Source: Marisediminitalea oceani (GTDB lineage: Bacteria; Pseudomonadota; Gammaproteobacteria; Enterobacterales; Alteromonadaceae). Taken from it: 64,000 nt of DNA. Where the stretch lies: the NCBI RefSeq assembly GCF_003731635.1, contig NZ_RCUA01000005.1, positions 1 through 64,000 on the forward strand. The letters run 5' to 3'. The translations under genes were made by a program, and so were the position numbers. Position 1 is the first letter of the stretch. Every line of letters begins with the position of its first letter. Below are positions 1-8,129 of this stretch, piece by piece. Below the pieces are notes generated by a model. That model was not told where the DNA came from, did no database searches, and saw only the letters and a program-made list of their open reading frames with translations.

Positions 1-56
1 AGAATACCGGCCTGTCACGCCGGGGGTCGCGGGTTCGAGTCCCGTCCGCTCCGCCA
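1..56 (+). tRNA. tRNA-Asp (GTC), 3' part only
   Basis: The window opens inside a tRNA. The anticodon loop with GTC, the extra loop, a TΨC arm beginning GGTTCGAGTCC and the acceptor 3' strand ending in an encoded CCA are all visible. The sequence closely matches the usual gammaproteobacterial tRNA-Asp. The 5' half (D arm and acceptor 5' strand) lies before base 1. It is followed by 217 bp without a gene and then lolD. Confidence 0.93.
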
Positions 57-233
57 TTTCTCAGCCGAGAAACTTGTAATTTTAATTCTCCAGATGTAAA
101 TCTCAAAGCTGTTTGCGCTTGTCAGTGCGATATTCTCTGTGTTGATCACTTATGTTATGCGCTAATTTAACGGTGCTGTGCCCTGAGTGGTTCTATACCT
201 TGTCTGTCCTATCGAGTACACTTGCAAACCCAT

Positions 234-249
234 GATAATAAATATTATC
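234..249. promoter_or_regulatory. perfect AT-rich inverted repeat before lolD
   Basis: Two perfect 7-bp arms (GATAATA and TATTATC) are separated by two bases, 25 bp before the lolD start. A loose TTGCAA / TATTAT pair at 223-248, with a short 15-bp spacer, overlaps it. It could be an operator on the lolDE promoter. The arms resemble Fur half-sites but the spacing is wrong for a classical Fur box, so no regulator is named. Confidence 0.35.
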
Positions 250-273
250 GCTGCATTCAGTTAAGAGGACAGC

Positions 274-969
274 ATGGCAGAAAAAGCGGTATTGGTTTGC
301 CGGGACGTCACCAAAACCTATCATGACGGTAACGAAAAAGTATCGGTACTCAGTGATGTTTCATTTACCCTCGCCCGGGGCGAAAAAGTTGCCATTTTAG
401 GTAGCTCAGGTTCGGGGAAAAGTACCTTATTACACATTCTTGGCGGGCTCGACTTGCCTACTACCGGTGACGTAACCATTAACGGCCGTTCACTGGCGGG
501 TCTTAACGCCAATCAGCTGGCCGCATTGCGTAATAATGAACTTGGCTTTATCTATCAGTTTCATCACTTACTGGCTGAGTTTAATGCACTGGAAAATGTT
601 GCGATGCCATTACTTATTGCCGGCACTGGCAAAGCCGAGGCAGAAGAACAGGCAGCGGCGTTACTTGAAAAAGTGGGCTTAAGTCACCGCTTAACTCATC
701 AGCCAGCAGCCCTCTCGGGTGGCGAACGCCAGCGGGTGGCCATCGCCAGGGCTTTGGTGAATAACCCCTCCATCGTACTGGCTGACGAGCCCACCGGTAA
801 CCTCGATAAGAAAACCGGCGATCAGATATATCAGTTGCTATGTGAACTCAGTGAGCAAATAGGTACCAGCTTTATTGTAGTGACACATGATATTGCCCTG
901 GCTAATGCGATGGACCGCGTATTGCAACTTTCCGATGGCTCTCTGGTGACTCAGCGGAGTGAGTCGTGA
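274..969 (+). CDS. lolD: lipoprotein-releasing ABC transporter ATPase LolD
   Basis: LolD is the cytoplasmic ATPase of the inner-membrane complex that extracts mature outer-membrane lipoproteins and passes them to LolA. The 231-aa length is typical. Walker [10 protein letters not shown] is at residues 43-51, the signature LSGGERQR at 147-154, and Walker B VLADEP follows. A purine-rich AAGAGGA lies before the ATG. The 3' end overlaps the GTG start of the permease gene (966), so the two are translationally coupled. Unlike the E. coli lolCDE order, no lolC precedes it; a tRNA gene does. Regulation is unknown apart from a palindrome just upstream. Confidence 0.93.
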   Translation: MAEKAVLVCRDVTKTYHDGNEKVSVLSDVSFTLARGEKVAILGSSGSGKSTLLHILGGLDLPTTGDVTINGRSLAGLNANQLAALRNNELGFIYQFHHLLAEFNALENVAMPLLIAGTGKAEAEEQAAALLEKVGLSHRLTHQPAALSGGERQRVAIARALVNNPSIVLADEPTGNLDKKTGDQIYQLLCELSEQIGTSFIVVTHDIALANAMDRVLQLSDGSLVTQRSES

Positions 970-2198
970 ACCTCAGTTTAGAATTGGCGCGTCGCTTTCG
1001 CCGCGGTAAAAGCAGTAACCGCTATATTTCATTTGTATCGTTATCGTCGACGCTGGGGATCGGCTTAGGCTGCTTTGTACTAATTATTTTGCTGAGTGTT
1101 ATGAATGGCTTTGAGCGTGAGTTACGTGAACGTTTGCTGGCCATTATTCCTCATGCCGAACTCTTCTCGATTAACCAGCAGGGCATTGTTGACTGGCGCG
1201 AATACCAGCAGGTGCTGGGCGAAGATCCTCGAATTAAGAAAGTAGAACCTTACACTAAGATTACCGGTATGATCCAACAGGGCAGTGAACTGAAAGCGGT
1301 TGAGCTAACCGGTGTGCAAATTAATGCGGCGATTCCGGCGCGCTGGCAAAACGAAATCAGCGATGCCGACTGGCAGCAACTTCGTGAAGGTCCTAATCAG
1401 GTTCTATTGGGTAAGGGGATCCTGAATAAACTGGAGCTCGCCCCCGGTGATAAAATCAGTGTGGTTATTCCCTCTGTAACGGAAGATTTAACCTTTGCAG
1501 CACCCAAAAATCTGTATCTCACAGTGGCAGGCAGTATTCAGGTGGGTGGCGAGCTGGATAACCTGATAGGCATTATGCATCTTAAAACGGCATCTGAGCA
1601 GGCGGGCATTAAATCCGGCGCGCAGGGACTGCGTTTTCAGTTTTACGATCCTTTCGCTGCCTATTCGATTATCCGCGAAGTCGGCTACGGATTTCCTCAG
1701 GCGGTGTATATGTCTGACTGGACCCGAACTCAGGGGCACCTATACGACGACATTCGCCTGGTAAGAGTGGTGGTGTACATTGCCTTATCGCTGGTTATTG
1801 CAGTGGCGTGTTTTAATATCGTTTCGTCACTGGTGATGGCGGTAAAAGAAAAGCAGGCCTCTATCGCTATTTTAAAAACCATGGGCGCAACAGATAATCA
1901 AATCCGCAATACCTTTGTTTTTCAGGGGTTGTTAAATGGCTTTATCGGGGTCTTCTGGGGCACGCTGCTGGCGGTGATCACGGCGCCAAATTTGTCTCTG
2001 ATTGTGGGTAAGCTGGAAGATTTGCTTGGGATCAAAGTGCTGTCGGGCGATATTTATTTTATCGACTTTTTGCCCTCACAATTGCAGGCAAATGATGTGC
2101 TGCTAACCGTTCTAGTTGCCATTGTACTTTCGGTACTGGCTACGCTTTACCCGGCACAAAAGGCCGCTGCAATTCAGCCTGCCCGGGCGTTGCATTAG
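966..2198 (+). CDS. lolE: lipoprotein-releasing ABC transporter permease (LolE/LolC family)
   Basis: Inner-membrane permease of the Lol lipoprotein-release complex. The 410-aa protein has the family layout: an N-terminal membrane segment (about residues 27-47) followed by the conserved [15 protein letters not shown] stretch, a large periplasmic domain, and three C-terminal membrane segments (about 268-292, 318-340 and 378-400). It starts at GTG 966, overlapping the lolD stop. The LAIIPHAEL sequence after the first membrane segment is closer to LolE than LolC as I remember them. With no second permease beside lolD it could also be a LolF-type permease acting as a homodimer; a lolC elsewhere in the genome would decide this. 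Confidence 0.85.
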   Translation: MNLSLELARRFRRGKSSNRYISFVSLSSTLGIGLGCFVLIILLSVMNGFERELRERLLAIIPHAELFSINQQGIVDWREYQQVLGEDPRIKKVEPYTKITGMIQQGSELKAVELTGVQINAAIPARWQNEISDADWQQLREGPNQVLLGKGILNKLELAPGDKISVVIPSVTEDLTFAAPKNLYLTVAGSIQVGGELDNLIGIMHLKTASEQAGIKSGAQGLRFQFYDPFAAYSIIREVGYGFPQAVYMSDWTRTQGHLYDDIRLVRVVVYIALSLVIAVACFNIVSSLVMAVKEKQASIAILKTMGATDNQIRNTFVFQGLLNGFIGVFWGTLLAVITAPNLSLIVGKLEDLLGIKVLSGDIYFIDFLPSQLQANDVLLTVLVAIVLSVLATLYPAQKAAAIQPARALH

Positions 2199-2251
2199 GT
2201 TTTAATAAACAATCTGAAGTAGTGGATGTTTATACGCAAGTAAGGGAATAT

Positions 2252-2476
2252 ATGAAAACAATCGCAACGACAGTGACTTTATTGTTGTTATCAGGCTGTG
2301 CCCAGGTAACAGAAAGAGCGCTTGAAAGACATACAAATTCGCAAATTGGTAAATCTTCTTCTTTTTGTCGACAGGTGGCGATGAACTGCGGAACCAACCC
2401 TGACCCAACTCGCCAGGGATATTATTCAGAGTGGGTTAATCCCGACGGCTCCGTGGGATGTACGTGTAACTACTAA
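2252..2476 (+). CDS. small putative lipoprotein
   Basis: Encodes 74 aa starting at ATG 2252 behind AAGGGAATAT. The N-terminus is a short basic and hydrophobic signal ending in LLSGC, a good lipobox with Cys16 as the lipidated residue. The mature part is small and has four further Cys (including CNCG-like and CTCNY near the end), suggesting disulfides in the periplasm. A GTG at 2222 would add ten residues, but that would bury the signal peptide, so the ATG is preferred. It lies 53 bp after lolE and may be co-transcribed. No family is recognised. Confidence 0.65.
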   Translation: MKTIATTVTLLLLSGCAQVTERALERHTNSQIGKSSSFCRQVAMNCGTNPDPTRQGYYSEWVNPDGSVGCTCNY

Positions 2477-2483
2477 AGGCTGT

Positions 2484-2673
2484 TTTCCGGGATTCGTAAC
2501 GCGCTTAGGCGAATAAGGGAGTAAGACTTTTAAGGGGGTGCCGGATAGCGCCGTTGGCGCTTCCGGGACAAAGAAAGTGCTCAGGCGAATAAGAGAGTAA
2601 GACTTTTAAGGGGGTCCCGGATAACGCCGGTGGCGTTTCCGGGATAAAGAAAGTGCTTAAGCACTTTCTTTAT
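2484..2673. repeat. tandem 76-bp hairpin repeat with terminal 30-bp palindrome
   Basis: Two copies of a 76-bp unit (2507-2582 and 2583-2658) are about 90% identical. Each carries a hairpin: arms at 2540-2552/2556-2568 and 2615-2628/2632-2644. Between copies the inner stem changes from AGCGCC/GGCGCT to AACGCC/GGCGTT, a paired substitution that keeps base pairing. A degenerate third end (TTTCCGGGAT and what follows) is visible at 2484-2506. The array ends in a perfect 30-bp palindrome (2644-2673) that includes the stop codon and last codons of the minus-strand symporter gene. It is probably a REP-like repeat or a strong bidirectional 3'-end structure. Confidence 0.8.
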
Positions 2674-4012
2674 TCTTATCAAAGTGTTCGAAGTCTACGT
2701 CTTCCTGTTGATGGCCGGCGTCCGGGTCGTTAAACACTGCTTCATTCAGTTCGCCTTCGGTTTTGGCGATAATGGTTGCTACGGTACAGTCGCCGGTAAT
2801 GTTAACCGCGGTACGGGTCATATCCAGTAAACGGTCTACACCAATAATCAGTGCAATCCCCTCAACCGGAAGGTTGACCTGTTGAAGCACCATCGCCAGC
2901 ATGATAAGGCCTACGCCGGGTACACCTGCGGTACCAACTGATGCCAGCGTAGCGGTTAATACCACCATCACATAGTCACCTAAAGACAGGTCCACACCGT
3001 AAACCTGCGCAATAAATACCGTGGCAACACCTTGCATAATGGCGGTGCCATCCATGTTGATAGTGGCGCCCAGAGGCAGGGTGAATGAGGATACGGATTT
3101 ACCAATACCCAGTTTATTGCGCGCGGTTTCCATAGTTACCGGGAGTGTGGCGCTACTGCTTGAAGTACTGAATGCAAAGAGGGCCGCATCGCGCATCTTT
3201 TGCAGCAGGATTAACGGGTTCATACCGCTGAAGACTTTGAGTAATACCGGATAGGTCACCAGCGCATGGATAACCAGCACAGCCAGTACCAGGAAGAAAT
3301 ACCATAGCAATCCGCCAATGGTTTCAAGGCCAATAGTGGCAAACAGTTTGGCCATCAGCACAAACACACCATAAGGTGCCAGATTCATGATAATGGTCAC
3401 AAGGCGCATGATAACGGTGTTAACGTCTTCGAAAAACGCGGCTAATCGTTTACCGGCATCGCCAGTCATGGCCATGGCTACACCCAGTAATACCGCAAAC
3501 ACAATGATTTGCAGCATGTTACCTTCGGCCATGGAATTGATAGGGTTAGAGGGGAACATGTCCACGATAACCTGTGACAACGAAGGCGCTTCCTTGGCGA
3601 CATAAGTGGTTTCGCTTTGCAGATTAAGCCCTTCGCCCGGCGATACCAGTAAGCCGCCCATAATCGCCAGCGTTACGGCAATCGCGGTCGTAAGAATATA
3701 CAGGCCAATGGATTTAGCGCCGAGTCGACCGAGCTTGGATGGCTCAGATAAACTGCTGGTTCCGCAGATCAAAGAAACAAAAACCAATGGCACAACAAGC
3801 ATTTTCAGGCTCGAAATAAAAATTTGCCCGAGCGTTGAAAATATACCTTCAACCAAAATGCCATACGTGGAAACTTCCACTGAGAATATCGAAAACCGCA
3901 AATCTCCGCTATCATCAAATATAAATTGAAGCAGCGCACCAATAATGATTCCGGCTACCATGCCGATAAAGATCCGTGCAGTTAAACTGTACTTGTGTGA
4001 AGACTGAGACAT
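2657..4012 (-). CDS. dicarboxylate/amino acid:cation symporter (DAACS family)
   Basis: A sodium- or proton-coupled importer of glutamate/aspartate or C4-dicarboxylates in the inner membrane. The 451-aa protein has the family hallmarks: re-entrant loop SSSSATLP at 284-291 and NMDGT at 319-323 in the substrate and cation site, with about eight membrane segments. The C-terminus (about 410-451) is acidic and cytoplasmic. It resembles GltP/GltT more than SstT; the substrate cannot be read from sequence. It is a single-gene unit convergent with the lolDE block, and its last codons lie inside a long palindrome. Confidence 0.9.
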   Translation of the reverse strand: MSQSSHKYSLTARIFIGMVAGIIIGALLQFIFDDSGDLRFSIFSVEVSTYGILVEGIFSTLGQIFISSLKMLVVPLVFVSLICGTSSLSEPSKLGRLGAKSIGLYILTTAIAVTLAIMGGLLVSPGEGLNLQSETTYVAKEAPSLSQVIVDMFPSNPINSMAEGNMLQIIVFAVLLGVAMAMTGDAGKRLAAFFEDVNTVIMRLVTIIMNLAPYGVFVLMAKLFATIGLETIGGLLWYFFLVLAVLVIHALVTYPVLLKVFSGMNPLILLQKMRDAALFAFSTSSSSATLPVTMETARNKLGIGKSVSSFTLPLGATINMDGTAIMQGVATVFIAQVYGVDLSLGDYVMVVLTATLASVGTAGVPGVGLIMLAMVLQQVNLPVEGIALIIGVDRLLDMTRTAVNITGDCTVATIIAKTEGELNEAVFNDPDAGHQQEDVDFEHFDKNKESA

Positions 4013-4124
4013 GTAAATTCCCTGAAATGTTATTTTATTTATAGTTCTTAGTTAGTGTGCCAGATTCATAGCAGTTTTAAATACTTAAAATGACCCAATA
4101 ACGGTAAAGAGGTCCGGGAAGACG

Positions 4125-6347
4125 ATGAAAATGCAATCTCTACGCTTAATAGCCGCCACATGGGCACTATTATTACTAGTTGCCTGCGGAGGCGGTGGTT
4201 CAGTCTCCAGAGAAGAGACCACCGGGGGCAGTACGCCCGATCCTACTTATTCTGTGAGTCTTGCACTTGCCGACAGTGACGGAAATACCAGTACGTCACT
4301 CACCGGTGACTCACCACTCATCCTGTCTGCAACCGTTACCGACAGTGACGGTAGCCCGGTTGCCAACACGGTAGTGACCTTCAGCTTTACCGTTGCCAAC
4401 CTGGCTCGTTTCTCAAATGATACGGGCACAGCACTCACCAACGATGAAGGGGTGGCAACCATTACCCTTATTGTGGGAGAGCTGTCTGGCTCAGGCGCGG
4501 TAGAGGCGGCGCTGGAAACCGGAGAGACGACCCGCATTGGCTTTAGTTCCAGCGGCACCACGGCTACTGTGGAAACACCCGAATCCCTTGAACTGTTTGC
4601 CAGTCAGTCACAGTTGTCCTCAAGCGGTTCAGATGAAGTCGAAGTCTGGGCAGTGGTGAAAAATGCCCAGAATATCCTGCTCGATGGTATAAACGTGACA
4701 TTCTCTGCCGACAACAACGCGGCTATTGCAGAAACGCAGCCTGTTACTGATGAAAACGGCACTGCTATCGTGATGTTACGCACCGGTGGCGATAAGGAAA
4801 ACCGCACCATTAACGTTACGGCGACGGTGAGTGGCGAACAAACGCTTACGGAAACCTTAAGCATTAATGTGGTGGGAACGGAAATCGAGATTAACGGTAC
4901 CACGTCGGCAATCATCGGCGATAGTGTCAACCTTACGGTTAGTCTGCAGGACTCAGACAACGTGGGCATTGCCAGTGAAACACTGACGTTGCGGGTGGAA
5001 GATGAATCAGGTACTGATGTAACGGCCACCACGCTGGATGATGCGGCACCGCAAACCAGCGCCGAGGGGCGCGCTACGGTGGCCTTTACCGCGCCTGCTG
5101 CCGGCACCTTTACGGTATTTGCTAACGCTCTGAACACCGAAAGCACCTTTGCTATTGAAGTGCAGCAGGACGAGTTTGTCTTTGTTAACGCACCGGATGT
5201 GAACGATGTTGATCAGGATATTCCGCTGAATACCGATTACAACCTGCAGGTTAGCTGGTTACGTGATGCGGCACCATTTGCCGGCGGTTCAATCAGCTTC
5301 GCCACTTCGCGTGGTTCTGTGGTAAGCGCAGATGCGGTAACCGATGGCAGCGGCATCGCAGATCTTACAGTAAGTTCCGGTAATGCCGGACTGGCAACTA
5401 TCTCTGCCACCGGTACAGACGGCGCGGGTGTGCAGGTCTCTACACAAATCGAGATTGCCTTTATTGCTACCGATGCAGAAACCATAATCGTGGATGCCAC
5501 GCCAGACTCGATTGGTCCTGACGGCCAGACCAGTACCATTTCTGCAGTAGTTCTGGATGCCGACGGTAACCGGGTGCGTAACAAGCTGGTTAACTTTGAA
5601 GTCAATGATGTGTCTAACGGCAACCTGACCGACGCTCAGAGCCGCACAGACCGTCGTGGTATTGCTACCACTGTTTATGAGTCTAACGCAGTCAGTACCT
5701 ATCAAAGTGTTGAAGTGCGTGCCTACGTAAACGATGAGCCAACAGTTGAAGATTCTGCTTTACTGACTGTGGGCGACCGTCCTTTTGATATCTCTTTAGG
5801 TACCGGTAACCTGATTGAAGCACCGCAGCAGTCTTCTTACCGCAAAGAGTTCTCGGTATTTGTTACCGACGCTGATGCAAACCCGGTAAGCGGTGCAGCG
5901 CTGACATTCAGTGCTACGCCGATGGCTGAAACCACCAATGATGCAGCCTATGCGAAAGGCTACTGGCTATGGGATGAAGATGATTCCATTTACTATTCAG
6001 TAGTCACTGCAACCTGTGCAAATGAAGATCTGAACGGCAATGGCAGACTCGATGTGGGTGAAGACTTCAACGGTGACGGTCAGCTGACTCCGGGTAATGT
6101 TGGCGCTATCGATGCGGATGCCAACACCGACGAAAACGGTCAGGCTCTTATTAACCTTAATTATCCGAAACAGTATGGTGCGTGGGTGCAGCTGGCAATT
6201 AGTGCCCGCGGTGAGTCATCCGGGACAGAGTCGGTGGATTCAATGAATTACTGGCTGAGCGTGTCTACCGATGATCGCTCTACACAAGGGGCGCCACCAC
6301 CGTCTAGTCCATGGGGCGTAAGTGCAAATTGTGGTGATACGCTGTAA
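4125..6347 (+). CDS. large lipoprotein with bacterial Ig-like (Big1/invasin-type) domains
   Basis: A 740-aa surface or periplasmic lipoprotein. The signal peptide ends LLVAC with Cys21 followed by GGGGS, typical of a lipidated protein with a flexible tether. The body is made of repeated beta-sandwich modules of about 90-100 aa with the recurring pattern D(A/S)DGNPV..(T)V.FS / T(D/N)ENG.A, as in Big1 invasin/intimin-like domains; about five or six are visible. Near the C-terminus (about residues 635-680) are two Asp/Asn/Gly loops, DLNGNGRLDVGED and DFNGDGQLTPG, that look like calcium-binding loops. A terminator follows. Adhesion or cell-surface function is likely; the ligand is unknown. Confidence 0.8.
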   Translation: MKMQSLRLIAATWALLLLVACGGGGSVSREETTGGSTPDPTYSVSLALADSDGNTSTSLTGDSPLILSATVTDSDGSPVANTVVTFSFTVANLARFSNDTGTALTNDEGVATITLIVGELSGSGAVEAALETGETTRIGFSSSGTTATVETPESLELFASQSQLSSSGSDEVEVWAVVKNAQNILLDGINVTFSADNNAAIAETQPVTDENGTAIVMLRTGGDKENRTINVTATVSGEQTLTETLSINVVGTEIEINGTTSAIIGDSVNLTVSLQDSDNVGIASETLTLRVEDESGTDVTATTLDDAAPQTSAEGRATVAFTAPAAGTFTVFANALNTESTFAIEVQQDEFVFVNAPDVNDVDQDIPLNTDYNLQVSWLRDAAPFAGGSISFATSRGSVVSADAVTDGSGIADLTVSSGNAGLATISATGTDGAGVQVSTQIEIAFIATDAETIIVDATPDSIGPDGQTSTISAVVLDADGNRVRNKLVNFEVNDVSNGNLTDAQSRTDRRGIATTVYESNAVSTYQSVEVRAYVNDEPTVEDSALLTVGDRPFDISLGTGNLIEAPQQSSYRKEFSVFVTDADANPVSGAALTFSATPMAETTNDAAYAKGYWLWDEDDSIYYSVVTATCANEDLNGNGRLDVGEDFNGDGQLTPGNVGAIDADANTDENGQALINLNYPKQYGAWVQLAISARGESSGTESVDSMNYWLSVSTDDRSTQGAPPPSSPWGVSANCGDTL

Positions 6348-6369
6348 GCAGTGACTGAGACCAATAAAA

Positions 6370-6395
6370 ATGCCGGCAATTGCCGGCATTTTTTT
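6370..6395. terminator. bidirectional rho-independent terminator
   Basis: A perfect GC-rich stem (AATGCCGGCAA / TTGCCGGCATT) flanked by an A run on the left and seven T on the right lies between the convergent Ig-like lipoprotein gene and astB. It can terminate transcription from both sides. Confidence 0.9.
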
Positions 6396-6406
6396 AGCGC
6401 TGATGA

Positions 6407-7747
6407 TTATGCTTGCTGGAACGGATAAACCGAACCCAGCTTTAAGATTTGCGTTAGTTCATCCAGCGCCGTGCGAGACTCAATCAGTAACTGCGGATCG
6501 CACAGATCCTGCTCAGTTAAACGGTCACGGTAATGCTTGTCTACCCAGCTGTTAAGGCGCGTAAACAGCGCATCATTCATAACGGTGTTAGGATTAACGG
6601 CAGCCAGTTCGGCGTCGGTCAGGGCTACGCGCAGACGCAGACAAGCCGGCCCACCGCCATTGCGCATGCTTTGTTTTACATCGAAGTAATTTACGCTTTT
6701 GATAGGCGTATTACGGTTTACCAGCTCAGCCAGGTAAGCGGCAACGGTGGCATTTTCTTCACACTCTGACGGCGCAATAATGGTCATATTGCCATCGGGT
6801 AAGGTGAGTAGTTGGGTGTTAAAAAGATAGGTTTTGATGGCGTCCTGCAGGCCAACTTCCTCACTTTTCACCTTGATAAAATGCAGCGGATTGTCACCGA
6901 ATTTGGCTTGCAGCTCAGCCAGCGCAGCTTCACTGTTATGGAAAGCAAGTTCATGATAAAAAAGCACATTCTGATTACCTACGGCAATTACATCGTTATG
7001 GAAAACGCCCTGGTCGATGACCTCGGGATTTTGCTGGATGTACACCACACTTTCGTCGCTCAGACCATGTAACCGGGCAACCGCCTGACAGGCCTCAAAG
7101 GTTTGTCGGGCAGGGTAGCGGGTTGGCTGGGGCAAATCATGTCGGAAGGCATGACGGCCGTATACAAAAACCTCAACACCGGCATGGCCATAGGCACTGC
7201 ATAAACGGGTATGGTTGGCCGCGCCTTCATCACCGAAATGGTCATTGTCGGGTAAATGGGCGTGGTGGGCAAAATACTTGCTGTTGGCAAAGGTTGCCTT
7301 AAGAATATTGCCGGTGACATGTGGCTCCAGTGAACGGTGGAACTTGTTGGTCAGGTTGGCCGGGGTAAAGTGCACGCGCCCATCGGCGGTATCGGCACTC
7401 GGTGAAACGGTGGCGGCATTGGCGGTCCACATACTGGAGGCCGAGCAACAGGCCAGAAACACTTCTCTGGCCTGAGCGGCAGCCTGTTCCAGCACTTTGG
7501 CATCGCTGCCGGCGAAGCCCAGACGGCGCAGGGTAGCGATATCAGGGCGTTCCTGCGGCGCCAGTACGCCTTGTACCATACCCATATCAGACAGCGCCTT
7601 CATCTTCTGCAGGCCCTGTTTGGCGGCTTCCTTGGGGTTGCTGATAGCATTCGCATTAGAAAAAGAGGCGACATTGCCAAAAGACAATCCGGCATAGTTA
7701 TGGGTAGGGCCAACCAGCCCGTCAAAATTCGCTTCACAATATTGCAT
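6407..7747 (-). CDS. astB: N-succinylarginine dihydrolase AstB
   Basis: Second enzyme of the arginine succinyltransferase (AST) pathway: converts N2-succinylarginine to N2-succinylornithine, CO2 and ammonia in the cytoplasm. The 446-aa length and N-terminus [18 protein letters not shown] are characteristic. The conserved [11 protein letters not shown] contains the probable catalytic Cys369 (Cys365 in E. coli); EGAANHTRL and the [10 protein letters not shown] stretch carry the other catalytic residues known for the family. No other ast genes lie nearby, so the pathway is scattered in this genome. It ends at a bidirectional terminator. Confidence 0.95.
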   Translation of the reverse strand: MQYCEANFDGLVGPTHNYAGLSFGNVASFSNANAISNPKEAAKQGLQKMKALSDMGMVQGVLAPQERPDIATLRRLGFAGSDAKVLEQAAAQAREVFLACCSASSMWTANAATVSPSADTADGRVHFTPANLTNKFHRSLEPHVTGNILKATFANSKYFAHHAHLPDNDHFGDEGAANHTRLCSAYGHAGVEVFVYGRHAFRHDLPQPTRYPARQTFEACQAVARLHGLSDESVVYIQQNPEVIDQGVFHNDVIAVGNQNVLFYHELAFHNSEAALAELQAKFGDNPLHFIKVKSEEVGLQDAIKTYLFNTQLLTLPDGNMTIIAPSECEENATVAAYLAELVNRNTPIKSVNYFDVKQSMRNGGGPACLRLRVALTDAELAAVNPNTVMNDALFTRLNSWVDKHYRDRLTEQDLCDPQLLIESRTALDELTQILKLGSVYPFQQA

Positions 7748-8129
7748 GACAACCTGCCTTAATTTTTAGTCATTCGGTACACATGTTGTTGAGCAAAAGG
7801 GCAGAATAACCGGACAGCGCCTTTGATTACGCTATATATAAGTACAACTTTTTTTTATTTAAGTGTTGTAATTTCTGCCGTTATTTGCGACAACCCGGCG
7901 CATTATACGTGTTTTAACTACGCTGCCAATCGCAGTGGTTAAAAAACGCACTATTTTGGGTGGGTGAAAAATAAACTTTACGAATAAGTATGAAGAAGAA
8001 CTTGTTTTCCATTCACTTTGTAGATATATGTTAAAAAAAGAAGCGCCAGACTATGTGAGTGTAATTGCCTTATTTTCTTCCTGGTTTGCTATCGAAAATT
8101 TAATTTATTCAAAGGTTTAATTCTTATTT
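7748..8129. other. intergenic region between divergent astB and topA
   Basis: 382 bp, AT-rich and without a convincing gene. It must hold the promoters of both astB and topA. An inverted repeat TTTTAAC / GTTAAAA with a 19-bp loop is at 7912-7944, and a weaker TACAAC / GTTGTA pair surrounds the T-rich stretch at about 7842-7870. No clear ArgR box was found, and topA has no obvious Shine-Dalgarno sequence. Confidence 0.5.

Noticed and set aside
234-249. Fur box before lolD
   Set aside because: The arms are GATAATA-like but the spacing differs from a 7-1-7 Fur site, and lolDE is not an iron gene.
1-273. Prophage or island attachment at tRNA-Asp
   Set aside because: No integrase, no repeated tRNA end and no phage genes are seen in the window.
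2202-2408. 68-aa minus-strand frame opposite the small lipoprotein
   Set aside because: Shadow of the plus-strand gene with a signal peptide and lipobox.
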